From positions 1 to 37,817 of the forward strand of contig NZ_JSZE01000034.1 in the NCBI RefSeq assembly GCF_000802365.1: DNA of 37,817 nucleotides, read 5' to 3'. A model generated the notes under the pieces. It did not search any database and was not told the origin of the DNA. It worked only from the letters and a program-made list of their open reading frames with translations. Within the stretch, counting starts at the first letter, position 1. Each line of letters begins with the position of its first letter. This DNA is from Xanthomonas cannabis pv. cannabis. Lineage in GTDB: Bacteria > Pseudomonadota > Gammaproteobacteria > Xanthomonadales > Xanthomonadaceae. The position numbers and the translations under genes are program-made. Positions 16,229-24,875 of this stretch are shown here, in pieces.

Positions 16229-18400
16229 ATGGCTGCTGATCGCATCGAAACCCTGATTGCCCGGATGACCGTCGAAGAGAAGGTCGGACAGTTGGGTGTG
16301 TTCGCCGACATGGTGCGGCCGTTTGCGCCGGACGTGAATCCCGAAGCCAATGTGCGCAATGCCGACGAGGTGTTGCAGCAGGTGCGCGAGGGCCGGGTCG
16401 GCTCGCTGTTCAATGGCGTGGGTGCCGCGCTGGGCGTGCAGATCCAGAAAGTCGCCGTGGAAGAAAGCCGGCTGGGCATCCCGGTGATCCTGGCGGCGGA
16501 CGTGATCCACGGCATGCGCACGGTGTTCCCGATCCCGCTGGGCGAGGCAGCCAGCTTCGAGCCGGAGCTGGCCGAGCGCACCGCGCGCGCCACCGCGATC
16601 GAAGCGACCGCCGCCGGCCTGCATTGGACTTACGCACCCGCCGTGGACATCGCGCGCGACCAGCGCTGGGGCCGCGGTGCCGAAGGTGCCGGCGAAGACG
16701 TGGTGCTGGGCGCGGCGTTTGCCGCCGCGCGTGTGCGCGGTTTTCAGGGCAGCGACCTCACCGCCGACGATGCGTTGCTGGCCACGCCCAAGCACTTCGC
16801 CGCCTATGGCGCAGTGGCCGCAGGCATGGAATACAACACCGTCGATATCGCGCCGCAGACCCTGCGCGATGTGCATCTGCCGCCATTCAAGGCGGCCTTC
16901 GATGCCGGCGCATTGACCGTGATGTCGTCCTTCAACGACATCAATGGCGTGCCGGCCAGCGCCAACCACGAGTTGCTGACCGAGATCCTGCGCGGCGAAT
17001 GGCAGTTCCCCGGCGTGGTGATTTCCGACTACACCGCCGACATGGAACTGATCGCGCACGGCTACGCCGCCGATGAGCGCGATGCCACCAAGAAGGCGTT
17101 TCTGGCCGGGCTGGACCTGAGCATGCAGAGCGGGTTCTATGCCGCGCATCTGCCGTCGCTGGTGGACAGCGGCGAGGTGCCGATGGCCACCCTGGATGCC
17201 AGCGTGCGCCGCATCCTGCAGCTCAAGGAGGCGATTGGTCTGTTCGACAATCCGTACCGATCGCTGGACCCGGCACGCGAAGCCGACACCGCGCATCTGC
17301 CGGCCCACGACGCACTGTCGCGCGATGCGGCGCGCCGCTCGATCGTGTTGTTGAAAAACCAAGGCGATGTGCTGCCGCTGAAGAAGAGCGGCCAGCGCAT
17401 CGCGCTGATCGGCCCGTTCGTGCAGGACCGCGAAAACATCGAGGGCTGCTGGACCCTGTTCGGCGACAAGGAACGCTACGTGACGCTGGAGCAGGGCGTG
17501 CGTGCGGTGGTCGGCACCGAAGATCTGAGCGTGGTGGCGGGCTGCGGCCTGGAAGAAGCACTGCCGGGTGGCATTTCCGCCGCGATCGATGCCGCACAGG
17601 CCGCCGACGTGGTGGTGCTGGCCCTGGGCGAGCCGCAGCGTTTCAGCGGCGAGGCGCAGTCGCGGACCGAGATCACCCTACCGCCCGCGCAGCAGGCGTT
17701 GGCAGAAGCGGTGGCCGCGACCGGTACGCCGGTGGTGGTGTTGCTGCGCAACGGCCGCGCGCTGGCGCTGAGCGGTGCCGTGCGCGACGCCGATGCAATT
17801 GCCGTGACCTGGTATCTGGGCACCCAGACCGGCACCGCCGTGGCCGATGTCTTGTTCGGCGACTACAACCCGTCGGCGCGGCTGCCGATCAGCTTTCCGC
17901 AGGTGACCGGCCAGCAGCCGTACTTCTACAACCATCTGCGCACCGGCCGCCCGGAGTTGCCAACGTTGTCCGAGTACAAGGCGCGTTGGCGCGAGATACC
18001 CAATGAGCCCTTGTATCCGTTCGGGCACGGCGTGAGCTACACCACCTTTGCCTACGCGCAGCCGCAGCTGAGCACCGTGAAACTGGGCTGGGACGACACG
18101 CTGACCATCACCACCCGGGTGACCAACACCGGTGCGGTGGCAGGCGAGGAAGTGGTGCAGCTGTACGTGCACGATCGCGTGGCCAGCCGGGTGCGGCCGG
18201 TGCGCGAGCTCAAGGGCTTCCGCAAGGTGTTGCTGCAGCCGGGCGAGAGCGTGGACGTGGCATTTACGCTGACGCGCGATGCGCTGGCATTTACCAATCA
18301 CAAGGGCGTGTTCGGCGCAGAGCCGGGCCTGTTCGATGTGTGGGTCTGTGCATCGGCTATCAGCGGCGACGCGGTCACGTTCGAGCTGCTGGACGCCTGA
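16229..18400 (+). CDS. bglX: glycoside hydrolase family 3 beta-glucosidase (BglX-like)
   Basis: A 723-residue GH3 enzyme that removes terminal beta-D-glucosyl (possibly xylosyl) residues from oligosaccharides. The N-terminal TIM-barrel domain carries the KH motif (K188-H189) and the nucleophile Asp267 in GVVISDYTADME. The second alpha/beta domain contains the likely acid/base region FSGEAQSRTEITLP and a fibronectin-III-like domain ends the protein (VTNTGAVAGEEVVQLYV, RELKGFRKV). There is no signal peptide, whereas many BglX enzymes are periplasmic, so it may be cytoplasmic. AAGGA precedes the ATG by four bases, behind a LacI-like operator. The closest named relative is BglX; substrate is inferred. 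Confidence 0.93.
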   Translation: MAADRIETLIARMTVEEKVGQLGVFADMVRPFAPDVNPEANVRNADEVLQQVREGRVGSLFNGVGAALGVQIQKVAVEESRLGIPVILAADVIHGMRTVFPIPLGEAASFEPELAERTARATAIEATAAGLHWTYAPAVDIARDQRWGRGAEGAGEDVVLGAAFAAARVRGFQGSDLTADDALLATPKHFAAYGAVAAGMEYNTVDIAPQTLRDVHLPPFKAAFDAGALTVMSSFNDINGVPASANHELLTEILRGEWQFPGVVISDYTADMELIAHGYAADERDATKKAFLAGLDLSMQSGFYAAHLPSLVDSGEVPMATLDASVRRILQLKEAIGLFDNPYRSLDPAREADTAHLPAHDALSRDAARRSIVLLKNQGDVLPLKKSGQRIALIGPFVQDRENIEGCWTLFGDKERYVTLEQGVRAVVGTEDLSVVAGCGLEEALPGGISAAIDAAQAADVVVLALGEPQRFSGEAQSRTEITLPPAQQALAEAVAATGTPVVVLLRNGRALALSGAVRDADAIAVTWYLGTQTGTAVADVLFGDYNPSARLPISFPQVTGQQPYFYNHLRTGRPELPTLSEYKARWREIPNEPLYPFGHGVSYTTFAYAQPQLSTVKLGWDDTLTITTRVTNTGAVAGEEVVQLYVHDRVASRVRPVRELKGFRKVLLQPGESVDVAFTLTRDALAFTNHKGVFGAEPGLFDVWVCASAISGDAVTFELLDA

Positions 18401-18438
18401 GGCGCGTCAACTGACGCAGATGCATGCCCTGGCGTCGA

Positions 18439-18469
18439 CATCACCAACGCTCATCGAGCGCTGGTGATG
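18439..18469. terminator. hairpin between convergent bglX and sugar dehydrogenase genes
   Basis: CATCACCA (18439-18446) pairs with TGGTGATG (18462-18469) and, after one mismatch, CGCTC (18448-18452) pairs with GAGCG (18456-18460) around the loop ATC. The stem is long and tight but lacks a T-run on either side. Its position between two converging genes suggests a bidirectional transcript end; the lack of a U-tract keeps confidence modest. Confidence 0.4.
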
Positions 18470-18526
18470 CTGCAAGGCACTCCTGGATGCGCGCGGTGCG
18501 TGTTGCACGGCCGCACCCCACCACGC

Positions 18527-19705
18527 TTACGCGTCGTTTTCGACTGCGGCCTTGCTCTTGGGGGTCAACTTGAGCAGGCGCCCGGTACTGCCGCTGGCTT
18601 CGTCCTCCAGCAACCACAGGGCACCGTCCGGTCCCTGTTCCACTTCGCGGATACGTGCCCCCATGTCGTAGCGGGCAACCTCGCGCGGCTGGTCGCCCAA
18701 CGAGACCTGCACCAGCGCCATCGATGACAAGCCACCGATGAAGCCGTTGCCGCGCCACGCGGGGAATTGCTTGCCGCTGTAGATCACAAAGCCGGCCGGC
18801 GAGATCACCGGGGTCCAGCTGATCTTGGGCGCGGCAAACTCCGGGCGGGTGTCGTGGTCGGGGATCGGCGTGCCGTCGTAATGATCGCCGTTGGAAACGA
18901 TCGGATAGCCATAGTTGGCACCGCGCTGGATCAGGTTGAGCTCATCGCCGCCGGCCGGGCCCATCTCGTGTTCCCACAGGCGGCCCTTGCTGTCGAAGGC
19001 GATGCCCAGGATATTGCGGTGACCCAGCGACCAGACCTGCGCAGCCACACCGCCCTGCGCGGCGAACGGATTGTCGGCCGGCACGCTGCCGTCGTCGTTG
19101 AGGCGGATCAGCTTGCCGAGATTAGCCTTCATGTCCTGCGCAGGATCGAACTTCTGCCGCTCGCTGGAGGTGATCCACAGCTTTCCGTTCGAGTCGAACG
19201 CAAGCCGATGTCCGAAGTGACCGTTGCCGGAAACCTTGGGCTCCTGTCGCCAGATCACCTTCAGGCCGGACAAGGTGCCGCCCCCGGTGGCATCCAGCGT
19301 AAGCTTGGCACGCGCGACCGCCGCTCCGCGCGTGTCGCCCTGGCCCGGTTCGGCGTAACTCACATAGACCAGGCCGTTTTTCGCAAAGCGCGGGTGCGCA
19401 AGCACATCGCCAAATCCGCCCTGGCCGCCATAGGCAACCGCAGGCACGCCGGTGACCGCGCTCTTGCGCTTGGTCTTTGGATCGAACCGCATCAACGCGC
19501 CGCGTTTTTCACTGACCAGCAGCGTGCCATCGGGCAGGAAGGTCATCGCCCAGGGCTCGTCGAAATCGGCGACGGTGGCGGCCTGGAATGGCCATTGCGC
19601 CTTGGGAATGGATGCTGCCGGTGCGGCGGCAGGCGCGGCCAGCGCGGCGCCGGAGGTCAACAGGGTGGCCGAGCAGGCCAAGGCAAGCAGACGACGGATA
19701 GACAT
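18527..19705 (-). CDS. PQQ-dependent aldose sugar dehydrogenase-like, secreted
   Basis: A 392-residue exported protein of the soluble glucose dehydrogenase (YliI/Asd) family, which oxidises aldoses in the periplasm using PQQ. A signal peptide ([21 protein letters not shown]) is followed by an Ala-rich linker and the six-bladed propeller. Family motifs are [19 protein letters not shown], the catalytic-histidine segment [25 protein letters not shown] and [16 protein letters not shown], where the GGDE loop binds calcium in relatives. GGAGG precedes the ATG by five bases. No PQQ biosynthesis gene is in the window. It is convergent with the beta-glucosidase, so both may act on plant sugars. Confidence 0.93.
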   Translation of the reverse strand: MSIRRLLALACSATLLTSGAALAAPAAAPAASIPKAQWPFQAATVADFDEPWAMTFLPDGTLLVSEKRGALMRFDPKTKRKSAVTGVPAVAYGGQGGFGDVLAHPRFAKNGLVYVSYAEPGQGDTRGAAVARAKLTLDATGGGTLSGLKVIWRQEPKVSGNGHFGHRLAFDSNGKLWITSSERQKFDPAQDMKANLGKLIRLNDDGSVPADNPFAAQGGVAAQVWSLGHRNILGIAFDSKGRLWEHEMGPAGGDELNLIQRGANYGYPIVSNGDHYDGTPIPDHDTRPEFAAPKISWTPVISPAGFVIYSGKQFPAWRGNGFIGGLSSMALVQVSLGDQPREVARYDMGARIREVEQGPDGALWLLEDEASGSTGRLLKLTPKSKAAVENDA

Positions 19706-20264
19706 GAGGTCCTCCAGGGGATGGGACGGTCACGCTGCAGCCCTCCCGCAACGTGTTCCGCGTCGGGTTTTCATTACCTTACACGACGCTGCGCGCCTCA
19801 CCCTTGTCGCAGATCACTCTCTACAGGGCAGGCACGTCGCACATCGTTGTTCACGAACGGATAATTCATGAAGCGGTTCTGACGGCGGTACAAACCTGTA
19901 TGCGTCGTCACCATCCGGCTGGCCGCGTTGCGCGATCACGCTGCCGACCCAGTCCGCATGGGAATGCGTGGTGTTGCTTGGCCAAAAACCCATGGCCTTG
20001 TCCAATGCTGGTTCGGCCTGTGTGCCCCTGCATTGCAGCAGTCACGAGTGCTCGTGTGACGAAATCCCAACACTCGCGCTGCGTTCTGCGATTACTGGTT
20101 CACTGAGCATCTCGCGGGTGCCGCTGGCGATATGCTCTCAATGCGAACTTGCTGCCCAGCAGAAAAGGACTTGCTGCACTGCATACGTGCCGAGTCCGTT
20201 CGCGTGAGTGACAGTGCACAACAACATATGCAGTGCGATGCAATTGCAATGCGATGCAATCGAG
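19706..20264. other. gene-poor stretch with short repeats
   Basis: About 560 bases without a convincing gene; the open frames present have non-typical composition. Near its right end TGCGATGCAAT occurs twice (20234-20244 and 20250-20260) around GCAATTGC (20240-20247). Local A+T content is higher than in surrounding genes. The stretch also contains the upstream region of the sugar dehydrogenase gene. I see no RNA gene that I can name. Confidence 0.4.
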
Positions 20265-20305
20265 GTCGGCGGCGCCACGTGCAACTCGCCTGTGGCGCCG
20301 CCGAC
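20265..20305. repeat. perfect 14-bp inverted repeat hairpin
   Basis: GTCGGCGGCGCCAC (20265-20278) and GTGGCGCCGCCGAC (20292-20305) are exact reverse complements with a 13-base loop. No T-run follows on either strand. It lies 25 bases from the terminator hairpin at 20327-20360, giving two stacked G+C-rich stems downstream of the small stress-like gene. It could be a second termination element or part of a structured RNA. Confidence 0.7.
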
Positions 20306-20326
20306 ACTGAGGTGCTCTTACACGCC

Positions 20327-20360
20327 AAAAAACACCGCCACCTCGACGGTGGCGGTGTTT
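20327..20360 (-). terminator. intrinsic terminator of the downstream small gene
   Basis: A perfect 13-bp stem: AAACACCGCCACC (20330-20342) with GGTGGCGGTGTTT (20348-20360), loop TCGAC. On the minus strand the stem is followed by a T-run (complement of 20327-20332). It lies immediately after the stop of the minus-strand gene at 20363 and is a textbook Rho-independent terminator. Confidence 0.92.
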
Positions 20361-20362
20361 GT

Positions 20363-20692
20363 CTACGGTTTTGACTTGTCGCCGGTGACGAAGTCGGCTG
20401 CGTTTTCCCAGGCACGCTTGACCGCGTGACGGGCCTTGCTCCAACTCAGGCCTTCGGTGCCGCGCTTGGCTTCCCAATCACGGTGCAATTCGGCTTCCAC
20501 CTGATCATAGGCGCGGGCATTTTCACGAATTCGCGCTTCGTGCCCGGCCAGATAGGCGCCCTCATAATCTTCGTAACGGTCGCCTTCGGTGTAATACGGT
20601 TCTTCGGTGAAGCGCTCGCGCCAATAGTTGGATACGTTCTGGCTGCGGTCTTCGTCCGGTGCGCGGCCCGGAATCTGATACGGCACGTTCAT
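20363..20692 (-). CDS. conserved hypothetical, possibly stress-associated
   Basis: A 109-residue soluble, highly charged protein without signal or membrane span. It contains YWRERFTEEPYYTEGDRYED, a YLAGHEARIRENARAYDQVE segment and ends with a Trp-containing LSWSKARHAVKRAWENAADF stretch. From memory this pattern (Tyr-rich middle, DxVExxL, then LxWxxAxxAVxxAW) recurs in small proteins next to general-stress genes in several proteobacteria, but I know no function. GGAG precedes the chosen ATG by seven bases; an in-frame start at 20725 would add eleven residues without support. It lies just downstream of the YflT-like gene and ends at a strong terminator. Confidence 0.75.
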   Translation of the reverse strand: MNVPYQIPGRAPDEDRSQNVSNYWRERFTEEPYYTEGDRYEDYEGAYLAGHEARIRENARAYDQVEAELHRDWEAKRGTEGLSWSKARHAVKRAWENAADFVTGDKSKP

Positions 20693-20839
20693 GCTCGTCT
20701 CCATCAATGCGAATGTGCAGGTCAACTTAGGCAGCGAGGTGTTAACAGCGCGGCACGCCAGGTGACGACGGGATCAAGGCAGCGATGCCCTGCAGGCGAC
20801 AGCCGCCACCTTGTTGCCAGCCCAGCTCCGGCATCGGCG

Positions 20840-21337
20840 TCAGACCGCAGCAGACGCCGCTTCATACGGCAGGGGAGTTGCTCCGGCGGTCAGCAGCGCT
20901 GGCTCGGACGCGTGGAGGGTCTGCTCGTCGGCGTCGATGACCACCAACACACGGCCGGATTCGATTTCATCTTCGAATTGGCGCCGTACCGGGTCGGGCA
21001 CGGTGGCACCGACCAGCGCCGACGACCAGCTGCCCACCAGTGCGCCCGCCAATGCCATGACCCCTACGCCGGCCAGGGTCAAACCGATCGGCGGCACGGC
21101 GACCGCCACCAGCCCTGCCACCAGCCCGGCAGCACCACCGGTTGCAGCGCCACGTGCCGCAGCCGGAACGAAATCGGTCTTGGCGTCCTTGCGCTCGTCA
21201 GGGACATCATGCAGTTCGATATCGGCACGCGCGATCAGCGACAGCGCGTCGTTATCGATGCCGGCACTGCGCGCTGACTGCAGCACGCGCTGCGCGCTTT
21301 CAAGATCGGGTGTGCTGTAGACGCGGCGCAGTTTCAT
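20840..21337 (-). CDS. general-stress-type protein with glycine-rich transmembrane hairpin
   Basis: A 165-residue protein. Residues 1-45 form an alpha/beta segment (MKLRRVYSTPDLESAQRVLQ, ALSLIARADIELHDVP) resembling the YflT/GSP17M-type general stress fold that senses or tracks small changes in envelope state. Residues 60-110 are two glycine-zipper hydrophobic helices (GAATGGAAGLVAGLVA, VMALAGALVGSWSSAL). The C-terminal part returns to alpha/beta (GRVLVVIDADEQTL). I infer a membrane-associated stress protein; the precise family name is uncertain. GGGAG precedes the ATG by six bases. The downstream gene at 20363 on the same strand may be coexpressed. Confidence 0.75.
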   Translation of the reverse strand: MKLRRVYSTPDLESAQRVLQSARSAGIDNDALSLIARADIELHDVPDERKDAKTDFVPAAARGAATGGAAGLVAGLVAVAVPPIGLTLAGVGVMALAGALVGSWSSALVGATVPDPVRRQFEDEIESGRVLVVIDADEQTLHASEPALLTAGATPLPYEAASAAV

Positions 21338-21424
21338 CGCAAGCTCCCAGGCAGGTGAGAGCCGCAGCGTTGGGCGTGCGCGGTTAGGCGTGCGTGAGCG
21401 TGGCGCGAGTGTATTGCGAAGCTG

Positions 21425-22732
21425 TCAGGCAGGTGTGCGCGGGAACAGGTAGAACGCCCACCCCACCAGCACCGCCACACCGGCCGCAGCCAGATTCTGC
21501 CAGCTGGCGCTGGCCAGCAGCCCAAGCGAGAGCACCAGCGCGGCGACGGGAATGAGCGGGCCACCCGGCAAGCGCAAGGTGTCGGTGCGGTGCCGATAGC
21601 GACGCGCCAGCACGATGACGGCAGCGGCAGTGCCGATGTAGGCGAACAGGCGCGTGACCATCGACAACAGCGCCAGCTGCGTGAATGAGCCCGACAACGC
21701 CAGTGCCAGCGACAGCACGCCCTGGGTGAGCACGGCCGCCGCCGGGGTGTGGAAGCGCGGGTGCACACGGGCAAGAAATGCCGGCCCATACCCGTCCTGC
21801 GCAAGCGCAAACAGAAAGCGCGGGCCCAGCATCACCGTGTTGCTGGTGGTGCCCAGGATGGAAATGGTGGCGCCCACGGTAAGGATCAGCGCCAGTGCCT
21901 CGCCACCGAAGCCGCTGGCCGCATCCGCCAACGGCGTGGGCGAAGCGGCCAGGTTAGGCAGCGTGCCTTGCGCCACCACCTGCACGGCGGCATAGATCAA
22001 GGTGACCGTGACGATCATGGTGATCAGGGCGAACGGGACGTCGCGGCGCGGGTTGCGGTATTCGCCCGCTGCGGCGGGGATGTTCTCAAAGCCGGCATAG
22101 GCAAACAGCAGCAGCAATGCGGCCTCGCCGAGATTGCCCATGTCGCGCAGGTCCGGCGCAGTGCCGGCAAACGCCCACGACCAGTCCACATAGAACAGGC
22201 CGATGGCCACGAACAGCAGCAACGGCACCAGCTTGCCGATCACCAGGGCGATCCCGGTGCGCGCGGCCGATTTGACGCCAATGACGTTGATCGCGGTCAG
22301 CACGCCCAGCGAGCCGACCACCACCAGCGTGCGCGCCCAGGTCTCGGTGGACGCGGTCGGCCAGAACCGCGCGACCGCATCAGCCAATCCATTGCTCAGT
22401 GCTGCCGCCGAACTGATGCGGGTCAGCCAGATCATCCAGCCGATCTGAAAACCGACGAATGGGCCGAAGGCTTCACGTGTGTAGAGATAGCTGCCACCGG
22501 GCGTATCGAAATAGCTCGCCGCCTGCGCGTAGCACAGCACCAGCAGCGCGACCGCCAGGCCGGCCAGCATCACCGCCCACAGGCTCATCGGACCGAGCAG
22601 CGCGGCCGTGGCCGCGGGCAACAGATAGATGCCACTGCCGATGACGTCGTTGATCGACAAGCCGACGATCTGCCAACGGCTGACCACCCGTACCAGGCCG
22701 GTGGCATCGGGTGCGGGGGGCGGCGTGCTCAT
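21425..22732 (-). CDS. APC-family amino acid permease
   Basis: A 435-residue inner-membrane protein with twelve predicted spans of the amino acid/polyamine/organocation superfamily. The first helix carries the family's unwound motif in SINDVIGSGIYLLPAA, followed by SYFDTPGGSYLYTREAFGPF and, in helix six, LLLLFAYAGFENIPAAAGEYRNPRRDVP. It most resembles uncharacterised basic or neutral amino acid permeases; the substrate cannot be read from sequence. I start at MSTPPPAP because its ATG overlaps the stop of the upstream gene (ATGA, 22729-22732), indicating translational coupling. Linkage to murein-peptide genes suggests uptake of released amino acids or small peptides, which is inference. Confidence 0.9.
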   Translation of the reverse strand: MSTPPPAPDATGLVRVVSRWQIVGLSINDVIGSGIYLLPAATAALLGPMSLWAVMLAGLAVALLVLCYAQAASYFDTPGGSYLYTREAFGPFVGFQIGWMIWLTRISSAAALSNGLADAVARFWPTASTETWARTLVVVGSLGVLTAINVIGVKSAARTGIALVIGKLVPLLLFVAIGLFYVDWSWAFAGTAPDLRDMGNLGEAALLLLFAYAGFENIPAAAGEYRNPRRDVPFALITMIVTVTLIYAAVQVVAQGTLPNLAASPTPLADAASGFGGEALALILTVGATISILGTTSNTVMLGPRFLFALAQDGYGPAFLARVHPRFHTPAAAVLTQGVLSLALALSGSFTQLALLSMVTRLFAYIGTAAAVIVLARRYRHRTDTLRLPGGPLIPVAALVLSLGLLASASWQNLAAAGVAVLVGWAFYLFPRTPA

Positions 22733-23502
22733 GGTGCGTCCTCGGCCAGCACGGGAAGCTGCCACTGCGCCTGCAGGCGTGTGTAGTCGGCGCGCGGCAA
22801 CAACACGAACAGCGGGTGGTCTTCCGGTTTCAACCACGCCAGCAGGCGCTGCATGTCGGCAGGCGCCATCGCAGTGCAGCCGGCGGTGAACTGGCCCGGC
22901 GTGCGCCACAGATGCGCGAAGATGCAGCTGCCGCGGCCGGGTACATTGCCGGGGTTGTGCGCAATGACGAAGCCCTCGCGGTAGCGCGCATCGCCGGGTT
23001 GCCGCAGGTCCAGCCGCATCGGCTCGGTGGAACCGGCGACGGCGCGTTCGCCGACCTGCGCGGCATCGACGATGCGGTTGTACAGCGGCGAGTCGGGCAC
23101 ATCCATGCAGTAATGGGTGGCGCTCATCGCCTGATACGGCATGGCGCTGTCGATACGGGCCGCATCACCGAATGCCGGGCCGATGGCGAAAACGCCGGCC
23201 GGGCTGCGGCCATCGCCTTCGCGCTTCTGCGGGCCCTGCGACTGGGCGGGGTGCAGGCCATCGCCCCAGGCGCTGCCGTGCCGGCCGAGCGCCACCGCGA
23301 ATGCCGGCGCGGCCGGTGCCCATCCACCGTCCACTCGCGTAAAGGTCTGTAGGCGCGCCTGGGTGCTGTTCCAATCGGGAGTGGTCACCACGATCAGCGC
23401 ACGTGCCTGCTGAAGCGCCTGCATCGGGTCACCGGCGTGGGCGGTGCCGCACACTGTCAACGCCATCAACAGGGTGGGTCGCAACAGGATGGCAAGACGC
23501 AT
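22729..23502 (-). CDS. L,D-transpeptidase-like (YkuD family) exported protein
   Basis: A 257-residue protein with a signal peptide (MRLAILLRPTLLMALTVCGTAHA). The body shows the YkuD-type catalytic region: HNPGNVPGRGSCIFAHLWR then TAGCTAM, giving a probable His197/Cys209 pair, and the upstream GVFAIGPAFG strand. L,D-transpeptidases form or exchange bonds to meso-DAP in the periplasmic wall; this variant group may instead trim or recycle peptides. GGAG precedes the ATG by six bases. Its stop overlaps the permease start (ATGA). A 275-base gap separates it from the epimerase gene, so it may start its own transcript. Confidence 0.85.
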   Translation of the reverse strand: MRLAILLRPTLLMALTVCGTAHAGDPMQALQQARALIVVTTPDWNSTQARLQTFTRVDGGWAPAAPAFAVALGRHGSAWGDGLHPAQSQGPQKREGDGRSPAGVFAIGPAFGDAARIDSAMPYQAMSATHYCMDVPDSPLYNRIVDAAQVGERAVAGSTEPMRLDLRQPGDARYREGFVIAHNPGNVPGRGSCIFAHLWRTPGQFTAGCTAMAPADMQRLLAWLKPEDHPLFVLLPRADYTRLQAQWQLPVLAEDAP

Positions 23503-23777
23503 GCAGGCTCCGGAGGCTGGGGGGTGAGCTGAAATGAACGCGGTGCGTCCGTGCCGATCGCTGTGTGGTGGCGCGAGGCAGAGACCGCGTAGGGCCGGTG
23601 CCGATGGTCGCTACTGTACCCAGCAATGCGGCCGCGTGGCGCACGCCCGTGCATCGTGCACGCATGGTTTGCGGCGACGGGCGGGCACGCCGCTGGCACG
23701 GCCCCGCCTTGCCCTCTGCCCGCGCTGGTGGCTCATGGGCGTCGGTATCGGCATGACCGACCTCGCCAAGGACGCGC
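23503..23777. other. gap between epimerase and L,D-transpeptidase genes
   Basis: About 275 bases in which I see no gene with support on either strand. Open frames here run into neighbouring genes as shadows. A short palindrome, GTGCATCGTGCAC, lies near 23652. A promoter for the minus-strand L,D-transpeptidase gene would be expected here but no clear boxes were identified. Confidence 0.3.
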
Positions 23778-24875
23778 TTAGTCCGGCAACAGCTCCAGCC
23801 CGCGGATGCGGCGGATGCCCAGCCCCGGCGAATCGTCGATGTGGATCTGCGCGTGGTCGAACCGGACGCCGCCATCGGTGGGGTCGAACTGGCCAAGTGC
23901 CGGCGCGTCCAGGTCGGCCAGGGTGATGCTGTGGGCCTTGGCCACGGCCAGATGCACGGCGGCGGCCACGCTGACACTGGATTCGATCATGCAGCCGATC
24001 ATGCACGGCACGTCGTACACGGCCGCGATATCGGCGATGCGCATCGCGTTGGACAGGCCGCCGGTCTTCATCAGTTTGATGTTGACGATATCGGCGGCGC
24101 GGCGCTGGATCAGGTCGATCACCTGCGATGGCGAGAACACGCTTTCGTCGGCCATCACCGGGGTGTCGATGCGCGCGGTGACGAATGCGAGCCCGTCGAC
24201 GTCGGCTGCCTTGACCGGCTGCTCGAGCAGCTCCAGCGCGATGCCGGCGTCTTCCAGCGTCCGCATGCTGCGCACTGCCTGCTTGGGCGTCCACCCCTGG
24301 TTGGCATCCAGGCGCAAGGTCGCGCGGCCATCGACGGCCGCATGGATCGCCTTGATACGTTCGACATCCGAGGCGCTGTCCTTGCCGACCTTGATCTTCA
24401 GCGCCCGGTAGCCACGTGCAAGCGCCTGCTGCGCCTGCACGACCATGATGTCGATGGCAGCGGCGCTGATGGTGAGGTCGGTGGTGATGTGTGGCGTGCC
24501 GCCACCCAGCAACTGGTAGAGCGGGGCGCCATAGGCCTGCGCCCACAGGTCGTACAGCGCGATCTCCACTGCAGCCTTGGCGCTGGTGTTGCGTTCCAGT
24601 GCGTGCTGCACCAGCCCGCACAGGCGATTCAAATCGGCCACGTCCTGGCCGGTCAGGCGCGGGGCGATGCACTGCCGGATCGCGGCGACGATGCTGCCGT
24701 GGGTTTCGCCGGTGATCGCAGCAGTGGCCGGAGCGGAACCGTAGCCGATCTGGCCGCTATCGGTCTGCAGCAGCACCACCACGTCCTCGATTGCGTGCAC
24801 GGTGCGCAGCGCGGTCTTGAACGGGGTGTGCAGCGGCACGCGCAGCATGCCGAGGGTGAAGCCGGTGATCTTCAT
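23778..24875 (-). CDS. dipeptide epimerase, probable L-Ala-D/L-Glu epimerase
   Basis: A 365-residue enolase-superfamily enzyme of the mandelate racemase/muconate lactonizing group. The capping domain spans about 1-125 and the barrel the rest. Visible catalytic residues are the KxK motif (K160, K162), metal ligands D190 (RLDANQGW), E218 (LLEQPV) and D243 (MADESV), and the second base K267 (NIKLMKTGG). A late LADLDAP segment fits the DxD specificity motif of dipeptide epimerases. The enzyme converts murein-derived L-Ala-D-Glu to L-Ala-L-Glu so ordinary peptidases can finish it. Its start overlaps the stop of the NlpC/P60 gene (24872-24875), the YkfB/YkfC pairing of Bacillus. Confidence 0.92.
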   Translation of the reverse strand: MKITGFTLGMLRVPLHTPFKTALRTVHAIEDVVVLLQTDSGQIGYGSAPATAAITGETHGSIVAAIRQCIAPRLTGQDVADLNRLCGLVQHALERNTSAKAAVEIALYDLWAQAYGAPLYQLLGGGTPHITTDLTISAAAIDIMVVQAQQALARGYRALKIKVGKDSASDVERIKAIHAAVDGRATLRLDANQGWTPKQAVRSMRTLEDAGIALELLEQPVKAADVDGLAFVTARIDTPVMADESVFSPSQVIDLIQRRAADIVNIKLMKTGGLSNAMRIADIAAVYDVPCMIGCMIESSVSVAAAVHLAVAKAHSITLADLDAPALGQFDPTDGGVRFDHAQIHIDDSPGLGIRRIRGLELLPD

